A stretch of DNA of 64,000 nt, taken from the NCBI GenBank assembly GCA_035630615.1, contig DASQKI010000115.1, forward strand, positions 1 to 64,000. Reading direction: 5' to 3'. This document shows positions 34,565 to 42,872 of the stretch, piece by piece. Made by a program: the position numbers and the translations under genes. This DNA comes from DATFRX01 sp035630615 (GTDB lineage Bacteria > Actinomycetota > Actinomycetes > Propionibacteriales > Nocardioidaceae). Numbering within the stretch: the stretch's first letter is position 1; each line of letters begins with the position of its first letter. The notes under the pieces were generated by a model. The model saw nothing but the letters and a program-made list of their open reading frames with translations, had not been told where the DNA came from and ran no database searches.

Positions 34565-35823
34565 CGGCTGATCCGGAGCCAACTCCGGATCGGGACAGCT
34601 ACTCGGCTCTGCCGATCGACGCCGATGCAGACGAACTGCGTCGTTGGAACGAGGATCTCGACGTTGTCGCGCGTGAAATGCCGGCCGTGCACGCGAATCT
34701 GTTTCACACGCTTGGTCGCGAGCAGTTCGATGGTGCGATCGCGGACATCCGCCACCGCCTGCCTGGACATGCCCGGCATCAGGTCATCGTCGAGCTGATG
34801 AGACTTGCGGCCGCGATCGGCGATGGCCACACCACCGTGTCGCCCTGGCGAGATCCCGTCGGCTTCCACACGCTGCCTGTCAGCCTGTATCGATTCGCCG
34901 ACGGCTACTGCGTTCGCGCGGCCACACGCGCTCAGGCAACTCTGCTCGGCGCCCGCGTCACTCATGTCGGTGGTGTCCCGATCGATTCGGTAGAGAACCT
35001 CGTCGCGCCGCTGATCGGCCGGGACAACGACATGGGGGTGTTGATGTATGCGCCGATCCTCCTTGTCATGGCGGAAGTGCTTCATGGCGTGGGCGTCTCC
35101 GATGATCCGCGGCGCGCTGAGCTGACGATGGAGGTGGACGGCAGTCCGCGTACGGTTTCGCTCGACAGCGCCGGGCCGTTCCCCGACCTGGCGGGCGGCG
35201 CGGACAAGTGGTGGGGACCTCGTGACGGGTGGGTGGATCTCCGCGACGGTGCGGCGGTGCCGCTGTGGCTTTCTCAGCTAACGGAGACGTACTGGTATTC
35301 CTACCTGTCTGACGGGGAGCTGCTGTATTGCCAACTCAACGAGATCCAGGAGCGCGGCGAACGGCTCGACGCGTTCTTCGCGCGTGCCCTCGCGGCTGCC
35401 GATTCGCTTGGTGCCCGCCGCTTTGTCTTGGACCTGCGACACAACAGTGGCGGCGACGGAGACCTCAACGGTGCCATCGTGCGCGCCCTACTTCAGTCGC
35501 GCTTCGACGAGCGCGGCCGGCTGTTCGTCATCACCGGCCGGCGCACGTTCTCGGCGGCGCAAATGCTGATCTCCGACCTGGAGAAATGGACGTTCCCCAT
35601 CTTCGTCGGAGAGCCGGCCGCCTCACACTGGAATCACTACGGTGACTCCGAGCTGTTGGTGCTTCCCAACCACCGGATCACCGTGCGCGTATCCACGTTG
35701 TGGTGGCAGTGGGACCCGCGCGATGCTCGACCGTGGATTGCGGTCGACCTTGCCGCCGCGTTGACTGTGGATGCCTATCGCACCGGACGTGACCCCGCGT
35801 TGGAGGCGATTGCGGCGTTCTAG
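34561..35823 (+). CDS. S41-like peptidase without signal peptide
   Basis: The start is the ATG overlapping the previous stop. An N-terminal helical region (LRRWNEDLDVVAREMPAVHANLFHTLGREQFDGAI) and AAIGDGHTTVSPW match S41 enzymes. The core contains ARRFVLDLRHNSGGDGDLN and RRTFSAAQMLISDLEKW, where FSAAQ carries the likely catalytic serine. The PDZ domain is reduced to GARVTHVGGVPID. It is the third gene of the ArsR-SRPBCC operon. It is cytoplasmic, so not a classical tail-specific envelope protease. Confidence 0.8.
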   Translation: MTADPEPTPDRDSYSALPIDADADELRRWNEDLDVVAREMPAVHANLFHTLGREQFDGAIADIRHRLPGHARHQVIVELMRLAAAIGDGHTTVSPWRDPVGFHTLPVSLYRFADGYCVRAATRAQATLLGARVTHVGGVPIDSVENLVAPLIGRDNDMGVLMYAPILLVMAEVLHGVGVSDDPRRAELTMEVDGSPRTVSLDSAGPFPDLAGGADKWWGPRDGWVDLRDGAAVPLWLSQLTETYWYSYLSDGELLYCQLNEIQERGERLDAFFARALAAADSLGARRFVLDLRHNSGGDGDLNGAIVRALLQSRFDERGRLFVITGRRTFSAAQMLISDLEKWTFPIFVGEPAASHWNHYGDSELLVLPNHRITVRVSTLWWQWDPRDARPWIAVDLAAALTVDAYRTGRDPALEAIAAF

Positions 35824-35844
35824 GCAGTCGGTCCGCGTCCGCGT

Positions 35845-36399
35845 TCAGTAGCGCGGCGGGTAGCTCGGGTATTGCGAATACTGCGCCGTCGCATGCCTGG
35901 ACTTCCGGTGGAGGGCGACACCACTCGCGGCGATCGCCGCGAGCCCCGCGACCAGCAGGATCGCGCCCCAGGTGTAGTCAGCGACGTACGGCAGGGTGAC
36001 GTCGGCGGCCCAGGCGAGAACCGCGCCGGCGATCACCAAGACGACGCCGACACTGAGACCGGTCTGTGGTTGTCGAGCGTTCGCGATGGCCGAAAAAGAG
36101 ATCGCGACCGTGCCCGCCAGGAGCAGGATCAGCCCGAAGGCGCTGTCGGCAAGGTACGGCACGTCGACGTCGACGGCCCAGATCACGATGGCTCCGACCG
36201 CGGTCAGCATGATGCCGGTGCCGTAGCCGGTCTGCGGATACCGGGACGCGGCGAGACCGGCTGCCACGGCCGCGATGACGCCGGCCAGCATGAGGATCAG
36301 GCCGAGCGTATCGTCGGATATGTACGGAAGGTCGATCTCAACGGCCCAAGTCAGGACGGCTCCGGCGGCGAACATGGCAACGCCTGATCCGATGCCCAT
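35845..36399 (-). CDS. Membrane protein built of three copies of a DUF6458-like two-helix unit
   Basis: The 184 residues consist of three tandem units of about 55 residues. Each unit reads G-x-G-x-G, first membrane helix ending in a W-A motif, an acidic turn (VEIDLPYISDDT, VDVDVPYLADSA, ADVTLPYVADYT), a second helix (GLILMLAG, GLILLLAG, GAILLVAG) and a basic link (SRYPQT, NARQPQT, LHRKSRH). A single unit resembles DUF6458, normally about 80 residues with one unit. So this is an internal triplication with six helices. Tail is Tyr/Pro/Ser-rich. Confidence 0.75.
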   Translation of the reverse strand: MGIGSGVAMFAAGAVLTWAVEIDLPYISDDTLGLILMLAGVIAAVAAGLAASRYPQTGYGTGIMLTAVGAIVIWAVDVDVPYLADSAFGLILLLAGTVAISFSAIANARQPQTGLSVGVVLVIAGAVLAWAADVTLPYVADYTWGAILLVAGLAAIAASGVALHRKSRHATAQYSQYPSYPPRY

Positions 36400-36509
36400 T
36401 GATCATTCCTTTCGGCTCGATCGCGGGACCCGGCGGACTCTACAGGCCTCGTCGGCGCGTCAACAGCCTCGCGACATATCGCGAACGGGCAACGCGAAAT
36501 CCCCGGCTG

Positions 36510-37988
36510 TCACAGGCAGGCCGTCCCGGCGCACCACTGGTACTGCAGGAGAAGCGTGCGGAGCTGGCTCTGGATCTGCGTGTACGCCGCCTTGCCGGCC
36601 ACGTTGGTCAGCTCGGCCGGGTCGGCGTTGAGGTCATAGAGCTCTTTTCGGCCACCGGTGCGCTCGACGTATTTCCATCGAACGCCGTCGACTCGGACGA
36701 CGACACCGTGGAAGCGATAGTCCGTCGACATTGCCGTTTTGGGTCCCATCTCGATCACGACCGGTCGGCCGGCCCGCACACCCGGATTGCCGATCATCGA
36801 CAAGATATTGGCACCGTCGAGGGGGAATCCGCCGTTGGCTCCGACGTTGTCGGTCATGGCCAGGATGGTCGGCGCGATGTCCTGCTCCCCGACGGGCTGG
36901 GTGACGACCGAGCCGGCCGGGATCCCCGGTCCGCGGATCATCAGGGGAATTCGAGTGGCGACCTCGTACGGATGCACCTTGCCGCTTCGGATCCGATGGT
37001 CACCGAGCATGAACCCGTTGTCGGAGAGAAAGAGGACGTAGGTGTTGTCCAACTCGCCGGCCGCCTGCAGCGACTCGATGATCCTCCGGGTCGCGTCCTG
37101 GGCACTGAGCAGTGCCTCGCGACGCTGGGCGTTCACCTCGGTGAGCGCGTTGATCTCCCACTGCGCGAGGGGACCGGGCCGTACCGGCTTGTCGCTGACA
37201 TCGGCCTCGTTGAACGACGGATCGGCGTTGCGGAGGCCGGCGAAGCGGTCGCGGTAGGTGTCCTTGACGTTCGGCGTCGGGAAGATCGACGTGTTGTAAA
37301 TCTGGTTCGGATCGTCGGCCTCGACCGGGTTCCCGGCATGCGGCGCGACGATCGAGGTGAAGAGCATGAACGGTCGGGCATCGTCTGCATGTGCGTCGAT
37401 GAATTCCGAAGCGATCGTGCCCATCGCATCGGTGCGATAACCCGCGTACGTCCGGTGGACGCCGTTGATGTTCCACGACGTTCCCCGGTAGTTGTAGACC
37501 GAGTCGGTCGGCACCATCCAACTGTCCCAGCCCGGCGGTCGATAGGGGAGCGAGTAGCCGTTGAGGTATTTGCCGATGAAGCCGGTGGTGTAGTCGGGGG
37601 TGAGCCAGGTCGCCATCGTGTTGGTGTCCTCGAACGCCGAGAACCCGCCGAGCGGTGCCTCGTTGGCCAGTACGCCGTGATTGTGGGCGTACTGACCGGT
37701 GAGGATGGTGGCCCGTGCCGGGCAGCAGAGCGGGAACGGTGCGTACGCATTCGCGAAGGTCGCCCCGGCATCCCCGATCAGCGCCTTGACCTGCGGCAGC
37801 GTGCTCATGTCGTCGAAGCGTGCGTCGTCGACCAGGATCACGACCACGTTCGGCGGCGGATCGACAGCGGCGGCTTCGTCGCCCGTGGAGGCAACGGAGA
37901 CCAGCGGAGCCGCGAGAAGCGCCGCAATCGCTACGGATATGCGTCTGGCTTGCACGACGAACCCCCAGCGCCGACAGCGGGATGACAT
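36510..37988 (-). CDS. Secreted sulfatase with formylglycine site
   Basis: After an N-terminal signal (about 1-41), the alkaline-phosphatase-like fold begins NVVVILVDDARFDDM (metal-ligand Asp pair). PFPLCCPARATILTG contains CxPxR with Cys88 as the residue converted to formylglycine. GKYLNGYSLPYRPPGWDSW carries the conserved Lys, and LFLSDNGFMLGDHRI the DN metal ligands. C-terminal domain: VPRLPLMIRGPGIPAG-like and YDLNADPAELTNVAGKAAY. Length 492 is normal. The enzyme would hydrolyse sulfate esters outside the cell. No sulfatase-activating enzyme is in the window. Confidence 0.88.
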   Translation of the reverse strand: MSSRCRRWGFVVQARRISVAIAALLAAPLVSVASTGDEAAAVDPPPNVVVILVDDARFDDMSTLPQVKALIGDAGATFANAYAPFPLCCPARATILTGQYAHNHGVLANEAPLGGFSAFEDTNTMATWLTPDYTTGFIGKYLNGYSLPYRPPGWDSWMVPTDSVYNYRGTSWNINGVHRTYAGYRTDAMGTIASEFIDAHADDARPFMLFTSIVAPHAGNPVEADDPNQIYNTSIFPTPNVKDTYRDRFAGLRNADPSFNEADVSDKPVRPGPLAQWEINALTEVNAQRREALLSAQDATRRIIESLQAAGELDNTYVLFLSDNGFMLGDHRIRSGKVHPYEVATRIPLMIRGPGIPAGSVVTQPVGEQDIAPTILAMTDNVGANGGFPLDGANILSMIGNPGVRAGRPVVIEMGPKTAMSTDYRFHGVVVRVDGVRWKYVERTGGRKELYDLNADPAELTNVAGKAAYTQIQSQLRTLLLQYQWCAGTACL

Positions 37989-38366
37989 CGATCCTCGTCG
38001 CCCGAGTCGTCACCTGGAGGAGCAAAGTGTCCCCGATGTCCCCGCCGGATGGCCCAGCCTCAGGGGGACTTCCGTCCCGGGTTGGCGAGCGCTGACGCTG
38101 TCGATCAATCGGTTGTCCGGCCGGAGGTATGACAGACCGCGCAACGGGTACGAACACAACCAGGTTGGGGCTCCGGAGCGCTACGGATCCTTGGCTAGGT
38201 TCTGGCCGTTCAGTGATGAAGCGGCCGGAACCGCCTTAGTTGCTCGCCGATCACGTGTCACGACATGTCCACCGGTCTGATCGGTCTGTCTGGTGCGATG
38301 CGGGGCAGCGGCGTAGCGTGAGGTCGTCCGAGGAGTGCAGCGCTACCTCGTACACCTATTACGAGG
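37989..38366. other. Intergenic region of about 0.4 kb between divergent genes
   Basis: It separates the sulfatase from the GAF-ANTAR gene. No coding frame is convincing. It must contain promoters for both directions, but no consensus pair stands out by eye. Confidence 0.4.
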
Positions 38367-39107
38367 ATGCCCGAGCTTGTGACACTCGAATTCGATGCCC
38401 ATGCGTTTGTCGAGCTAGCCGAGACACTCCAGTCGGCGCCGACCCCTAACCGCACGGCGGAGGAGATCGTCGGCTACATCCGCGATCAGCTCGACGCCAA
38501 TCATGCCGGCATCACCCTGATCCGGCCTCGCCGCAGGCTCGAGACGGTTGCCGCGACCGATCCTCTGGTCGAGCAGGCCGACCATCTGCAATACGAGCTC
38601 GATGAGGGTCCGTGCCGTGACAGTTCGTGGCACCGCGAGACCTTGTTGTCGAGCGACCTGGCTACCGACGAGCGCTGGCCGCAGTGGTCCCGGAAGGCGG
38701 CCGCCCTCGGGATCGCCAGTGTCCTGGCCGTCGAGCTGACGACCGTCGACGATCGGCGCATCGGGGCGATCAACGTCTACTGGACCCATCGGCGCACCTT
38801 TACCGCCAGCGATGCAGCCTTCGCCAACCTCTTTGCTCGCCACGCCGCATTGGCGCTGTCGACGTCGTTCAACGAGGCACAGCTCAATGTCGCCCTGGAC
38901 ACCCGCAAGCTGATCGGTCAGGCCCAGGGAATCTTGATGGAGCGGTTCGGCCTCGACGAGCCCAAGGCGTTCGAGGTGTTGCGCCGGTACTCCCAAGATC
39001 ACAACGTGAAGCTGACCCGGGTCGCCGAATACCTGATCGCGACGCGGCGGTTGCCGGACTCTGACACCGTCGGCGACTCCGAGGTGAACCTGGAGCCGGC
39101 GGACTGA
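38367..39107 (+). CDS. GAF-ANTAR regulator
   Basis: A GAF domain covers about residues 25-165 (TAEEIVGYIRDQLDANHAGITLI, YELDEGPCRDSSW, ALGIASVLAVEL). An ANTAR domain covers about 175-235 (LDTRKLIGQAQGILMERFGLDEPKAFEVLRRYSQDHNVKLTRVAEYLI). ANTAR domains bind paired RNA hairpins and act as antiterminators, and GAF domains sense ligands or redox state. The ATG is preceded by GAGG almost immediately. A second copy of this architecture lies 560 bp downstream. Confidence 0.88.
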   Translation: MPELVTLEFDAHAFVELAETLQSAPTPNRTAEEIVGYIRDQLDANHAGITLIRPRRRLETVAATDPLVEQADHLQYELDEGPCRDSSWHRETLLSSDLATDERWPQWSRKAAALGIASVLAVELTTVDDRRIGAINVYWTHRRTFTASDAAFANLFARHAALALSTSFNEAQLNVALDTRKLIGQAQGILMERFGLDEPKAFEVLRRYSQDHNVKLTRVAEYLIATRRLPDSDTVGDSEVNLEPAD

Positions 39108-39216
39108 GCCCGGTGGACACAGGATTGCTCGGTTCGTAAGGTGAACAGTTATACGCGTGCGCGGGCGGCGCCGATCGGTTGCCGGCGCACTTGAGTTCAC
39201 GACCTGATCTCGGCCC

Positions 39217-39573
39217 ATGGCACTTTTGGCAGCGGACATCCGGCGGTTGCTGATCCGCCATCTCGAGGCGTTCAACCGTGGAGTCCGGACCGGCGACTTC
39301 ACCACGATGCTCGCCATGTACGACCGCGACGCCGTCTTCGAGCTGTCCGATCCGGTACGGATTGTCCACCGGGGCCTCGAGGCGATCTGCCGCGCCTATC
39401 GAGGCGACCCGCCGCAAGGCACGATGCGACTCGGCGTCGCCGAGGTGACCGGCCGGCGCGTGACCGCCGACTACATCTGGGATGCCGAACCCGACCGGAT
39501 CGCCGGCCAGCTGATGCTCGAGTTCGCGGACGAGCGGGTCGTTCACAACGTGGTCACTTTCGCGCCCGACTAG
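39217..39573 (+). CDS. SnoaL/NTF2-like protein
   Basis: The 118 residues have the cone-shaped NTF2-like pattern: HLEAFNRGVRTGDFTTMLAMYDRDAVFEL, IVHRGLEAICRAYRG, then strands TMRLGVAEVTGRRVTADYIW and GQLMLEFADERVVHNVVTF. Such folds serve as isomerases, lyases or ligand binders. It lies between two GAF-ANTAR genes, so it may be a stress-regulon member. No RBS is evident before the ATG. Confidence 0.75.
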   Translation: MALLAADIRRLLIRHLEAFNRGVRTGDFTTMLAMYDRDAVFELSDPVRIVHRGLEAICRAYRGDPPQGTMRLGVAEVTGRRVTADYIWDAEPDRIAGQLMLEFADERVVHNVVTFAPD

Positions 39574-39666
39574 CGATCTGGCCCAACTTCCTCCGCCGCG
39601 GGTTCGGCAGTAGGCTCCTCTCGGACCGCCGAGAACGGGTCCACCACATCGAGCGCGGGAGGGTGG

Positions 39667-40365
39667 ATGGACGCGTCACTTGCCGAAGAGTTCGGTCGGC
39701 TCGCTATCGAGCTGCACGGACGGCGATCGTTGAGCGAAACGGTCGACCAGGTCGTCCAGTACGCACTCACAGCCGTCGACTGCGACCTCGCCGATGTGAT
39801 GTTCCTGCATCAGGGGAAGTTGATCGAGACCGTCGCCGCGACGGATCCGGTGGCGGAGCAAGCGGCGCAGTTGCAGGCGAGCTTCGGCGAGGGCCCCATC
39901 CTCACCATGCCGCCCGAGGCGGGCAGCTCCACCGTCGTGCACGACACCGCGACCGATGTTCGATGGCCGCGGTGGGGCGGCGAACTGAGCGATCTCGGCA
40001 TCCGCAGCGTCCTCAGCATTCGACTCGCCACCCGGGACTCCCAGATCGGCGCGCTGAACCTCTATGCGCGCGAGCCGCTGAGCTTCGACGGCGACGACAT
40101 GGCCATCGCTCACATCCTGGCTCGACACGCCTCGGTCGCGCTCGCGACGGCCCGGAGGGAATATGCGGTCGCGCAAACGATCGACGCTCGGAAGCGAGTC
40201 GGTCTCGCCCAGGGCATCCTGATGGAGCGCTTCGGGCTCAGCGCCGAGCAGTCCTTCGAGCTGCTGCGGCGCTATTCCCAGGAGCACCGACTGAAGCTCA
40301 ACGAGGTCGCGCGTGAACTCGTCGCCACCCGCGAGTTGCCCAAGAAGCGCGACCTGGCAGGTTGA
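39667..40365 (+). CDS. GAF-ANTAR regulator, second copy
   Basis: GAF domain about 15-155 (LSETVDQVVQYALTAVDCDLADVMFLHQGKLIETVAATDPVAEQA) and ANTAR about 165-225 (IDARKRVGLAQGILMERFGLSAEQSFELLRRYSQEHRLKLNEVARELV). The ANTAR part is close to that of the first copy, while GAF parts diverge, suggesting different inputs. GGGAGGG precedes the ATG. Confidence 0.88.
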   Translation: MDASLAEEFGRLAIELHGRRSLSETVDQVVQYALTAVDCDLADVMFLHQGKLIETVAATDPVAEQAAQLQASFGEGPILTMPPEAGSSTVVHDTATDVRWPRWGGELSDLGIRSVLSIRLATRDSQIGALNLYAREPLSFDGDDMAIAHILARHASVALATARREYAVAQTIDARKRVGLAQGILMERFGLSAEQSFELLRRYSQEHRLKLNEVARELVATRELPKKRDLAG

Positions 40366-40386
40366 CCCCTCGGGCGGGCGGAATGT

Positions 40387-41193
40387 TCAGCCGCTGGTGA
40401 GCTCCAATCGAAGACCGTTCAGGATCCGTGACAACAGTCGCGAGACCTGCATCTGCGTGATACCGAGGTTCGTCGCGATCTGTGACTGGGTCCAGCCGCG
40501 GAAGAAGCGCAGCGCCAGGATCGTACGGTCACGCTCGGGCAGCTGCTGGATCAGCGGTGCGAGGGCGATCCGGATCTCGACCAGGTCGAGCCCACGGTCG
40601 TCCATGCCGAGGCGTTCGGCCAAGACGTAGCCGTCCCCGCGCGGCCCGTTCCCGTTGATCGATGCCGGGTTGAAGCAGCCGTCGGCCGACAGCGCTTCGC
40701 GGACCTTGGCGACCGGCACGTCGAGGCGCTCGGCGATGTCTTCGGGGCGAGGCGGTCGCTTCAGGTCTTGGTAGAGACCGTTCGAGATCGCTGAGATGTC
40801 CGCCTGCAACTCCTGGAGCCAGCGCGGCGGCTTGACGGCCCAGCTCTTGTCGCGGAAATGGCGCTTCACCTCGCCTGAGATCGTGGGAATGGCATACGAC
40901 CGGAAGTCGTCCCCTCGGGTTGGGTCGTAGCCGCGGACTGCCTTCATCAGACCGACATAGGCAACCTGGACGAGATCTTCGGTGGACTCCCCGCGACCCC
41001 AGTATCGGGCGGCCACGGTTCTCGCCAGATCCATGTTGATGATGGCGGCTTCCTTTTCGAGACGCTGCCGCTTCTCGGGATCGCACAGTCTGGCCTCGGC
41101 CAGTAACTGATGGGTGCGGGCGGCATCGTGTGGTTCCCCTGAACGCCTGGGACTGCGCCGAAGGTGATCGGGGTTCGTGCGTGCGACGGACAT
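40387..41193 (-). CDS. SigB/SigF-family RNA polymerase sigma factor
   Basis: From the ATG giving MSVARTNPDHL the protein has 268 residues. Sigma region 2 is INMDLARTVAARYWGRGESTEDLVQVAYVGLMKAVRGYDPTRGDDFRSYAIPTISGEVKRHFRD. Region 3 is PRPEDIAERLDVPVAKVREAL, and region 4 is LPERDRTILALRFFRGWTQSQIATNLGITQMQVSRLL. This is the general-stress sigma class of actinobacteria. No anti-sigma (RsbW) or anti-anti-sigma gene is adjacent, unlike typical sigB/sigF operons. The gene converges on a GAF-ANTAR gene. Confidence 0.88.
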   Translation of the reverse strand: MSVARTNPDHLRRSPRRSGEPHDAARTHQLLAEARLCDPEKRQRLEKEAAIINMDLARTVAARYWGRGESTEDLVQVAYVGLMKAVRGYDPTRGDDFRSYAIPTISGEVKRHFRDKSWAVKPPRWLQELQADISAISNGLYQDLKRPPRPEDIAERLDVPVAKVREALSADGCFNPASINGNGPRGDGYVLAERLGMDDRGLDLVEIRIALAPLIQQLPERDRTILALRFFRGWTQSQIATNLGITQMQVSRLLSRILNGLRLELTSG

Positions 41194-41374
41194 CCTGACT
41201 ACCTGCTTCGCCAACGAAGGTGACGTGGCACGGTGTCTCGACCACTCGAAACTCAGTATTGCGGCGCACCGCAGCCCGACCGTGCGAAACTGCTCGATGA
41301 GGCGCGACATTCTCAGAACGTGAGACGTTCTGTCTCATAGTCGCGCAGGTCGTGATCCGACGTGGCGCCAGTGA

Positions 41375-42787
41375 CTAGGCGGGGTCGTCGTCGACGATCC
41401 GGTAGCTGTCGCCGCGTGGCTCCAGCGTGATCCGCTTGGTCTCCTGCGACGTGCCGTCGGACTGGACGTACGTGATTTCGTACACGACAGTCGTCGGGCT
41501 CTCGACGGTGACGTTGCCGACCTCGACATCGTCGATGCCGCTCCAGAAGTCTTCGTAGCTCGCCTTGCCTTGGGTTTTCAGCGACCCGCCGAGCATCGAC
41601 CACCCAGCATCGGTGTCGCCCGGCATCAGTGCGTAGTAGTCCCTGACGAACCCCGCCGGACCCCCGTTCGCCGGAGGGGTGGTCGGGTCCGGCGTCGGTG
41701 AGGTATCGCTCGACTCGGGATCGGTCGGCTGGCTCTGCGTGGGTTTGGTGTCTGCGGGTTCGTTGTCGGCGGGCCCCTGAGTGGAGTCGCGAGGCCCGGA
41801 CGCCGTGGGTGCGTCCTGGCCGCCGTCTCCTCGGAGCAAGGCCCAGCCGCCGACGACCAACAGCAGGACAACGATCAGGCCGATGACGACCGGTGCCCAG
41901 CGCCGCCGGTCGCTCGTCGCGTCGGACGGAATCACCGGCGGGACGGACGGCGGCACGGCCGGCGGGGGCAGCGGCGCTACCTGCGTACTGTCGGGCAGGT
42001 GCTCCAGCCTGGTCGCTGCCTCGGCCATCGTCGGTCGGGACCGGGGATCCTTGGCCAGCATCTCGCCGAGCAGCGGCAGGAGAGGCCCAGCGTGATCGGG
42101 TCGGGGGACCGGTTCTTGAACGACCCGCGACAGCAACTGTACGGGGTTGCCGTGGGTGCCAAACGGTGGCTCTCCCTCGACCGCGGCGTAAATGGTGGCG
42201 CCGAGCGCCCACACGTCGGATGCCGGGGACGCGCCACCACCGGTGGCGATCTCGGGAGGGAGATAAGCCGGTGTGCCGGTCATCATCCCGGTCTGGGTCA
42301 GCGTCGCGTCCACTTCGGCGCGAGCGATGCCGAAGTCGCTGACCTTCGCATCGTCGCCGTCGCCGACCAGGATGTTGCCCGGCTTCACGTCGCGGTGCAC
42401 GATGCCGAGCTTGTGCGCGGCGGCCAGCGCGCTGGCCACCTGCGATCCGATGGCTCCGGCCCGACGCGGCGTCAGCGGACCGTCCTCGTCGATGATCTCC
42501 CCGAGGTTGCGGGAGGGGAAGTACTCCATCACCAGCCACGATGCGTCGTCATGTTCGACGATGTCGTAGACCCCGACGGCATTGCGATGGTTCATCGCGG
42601 CGGCCAGTCGGGCCTCGCGCATGGCACGAGCCGCCCCGGCGGTGGTCTCGCCGGGCAGCGAACCCATGCGCTTCACCGCCACGTCGCGGTGCAGGGTCTG
42701 GTCGGTGCACAGCCAGACCGTCCCCATGCCTCCCTGCCCGACGGGTCGGCGCATCAGATACCGACCGCCGATCAGCTCCCGCGACAT
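41375..42787 (-). CDS. Membrane-anchored Ser/Thr protein kinase (PknB-like, no PASTA)
   Basis: Kinase domain about 8-270: glycine loop VGQGGMGTVW, ATP lysine VAVKRM (Lys39), catalytic IVHRDVKPGN (131-138), DFG at 151-153 and activation loop LTQTGMMTGTPAYLPPEIA. A proline-rich juxtamembrane stretch leads to one membrane helix (about 295-318). A Thr/Pro/Ser-rich linker then precedes an extracytoplasmic domain of about 95 residues (GFVRDYYALMPGDTDAGWSML) with an NTF2-like look. No PASTA repeats. It is followed upstream on the same strand by the pseudo-BY-kinase gene. Confidence 0.88.
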   Translation of the reverse strand: MSRELIGGRYLMRRPVGQGGMGTVWLCTDQTLHRDVAVKRMGSLPGETTAGAARAMREARLAAAMNHRNAVGVYDIVEHDDASWLVMEYFPSRNLGEIIDEDGPLTPRRAGAIGSQVASALAAAHKLGIVHRDVKPGNILVGDGDDAKVSDFGIARAEVDATLTQTGMMTGTPAYLPPEIATGGGASPASDVWALGATIYAAVEGEPPFGTHGNPVQLLSRVVQEPVPRPDHAGPLLPLLGEMLAKDPRSRPTMAEAATRLEHLPDSTQVAPLPPPAVPPSVPPVIPSDATSDRRRWAPVVIGLIVVLLLVVGGWALLRGDGGQDAPTASGPRDSTQGPADNEPADTKPTQSQPTDPESSDTSPTPDPTTPPANGGPAGFVRDYYALMPGDTDAGWSMLGGSLKTQGKASYEDFWSGIDDVEVGNVTVESPTTVVYEITYVQSDGTSQETKRITLEPRGDSYRIVDDDPA

Positions 42788-42872
42788 GACTCACCCTCCC
42801 TGGTAGACACGTCGACAGCAGCGTATGTCGACGTACGGGAGAACGGTGCGGGCACCCCTCTGGTTGGCTGCC

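Noticed and set aside
36399..37985. Long plus-strand open frame opposite the sulfatase gene
   Set aside because: Composition is that of an antisense shadow of a GC-rich gene. The minus strand encodes a full sulfatase with an intact active site.
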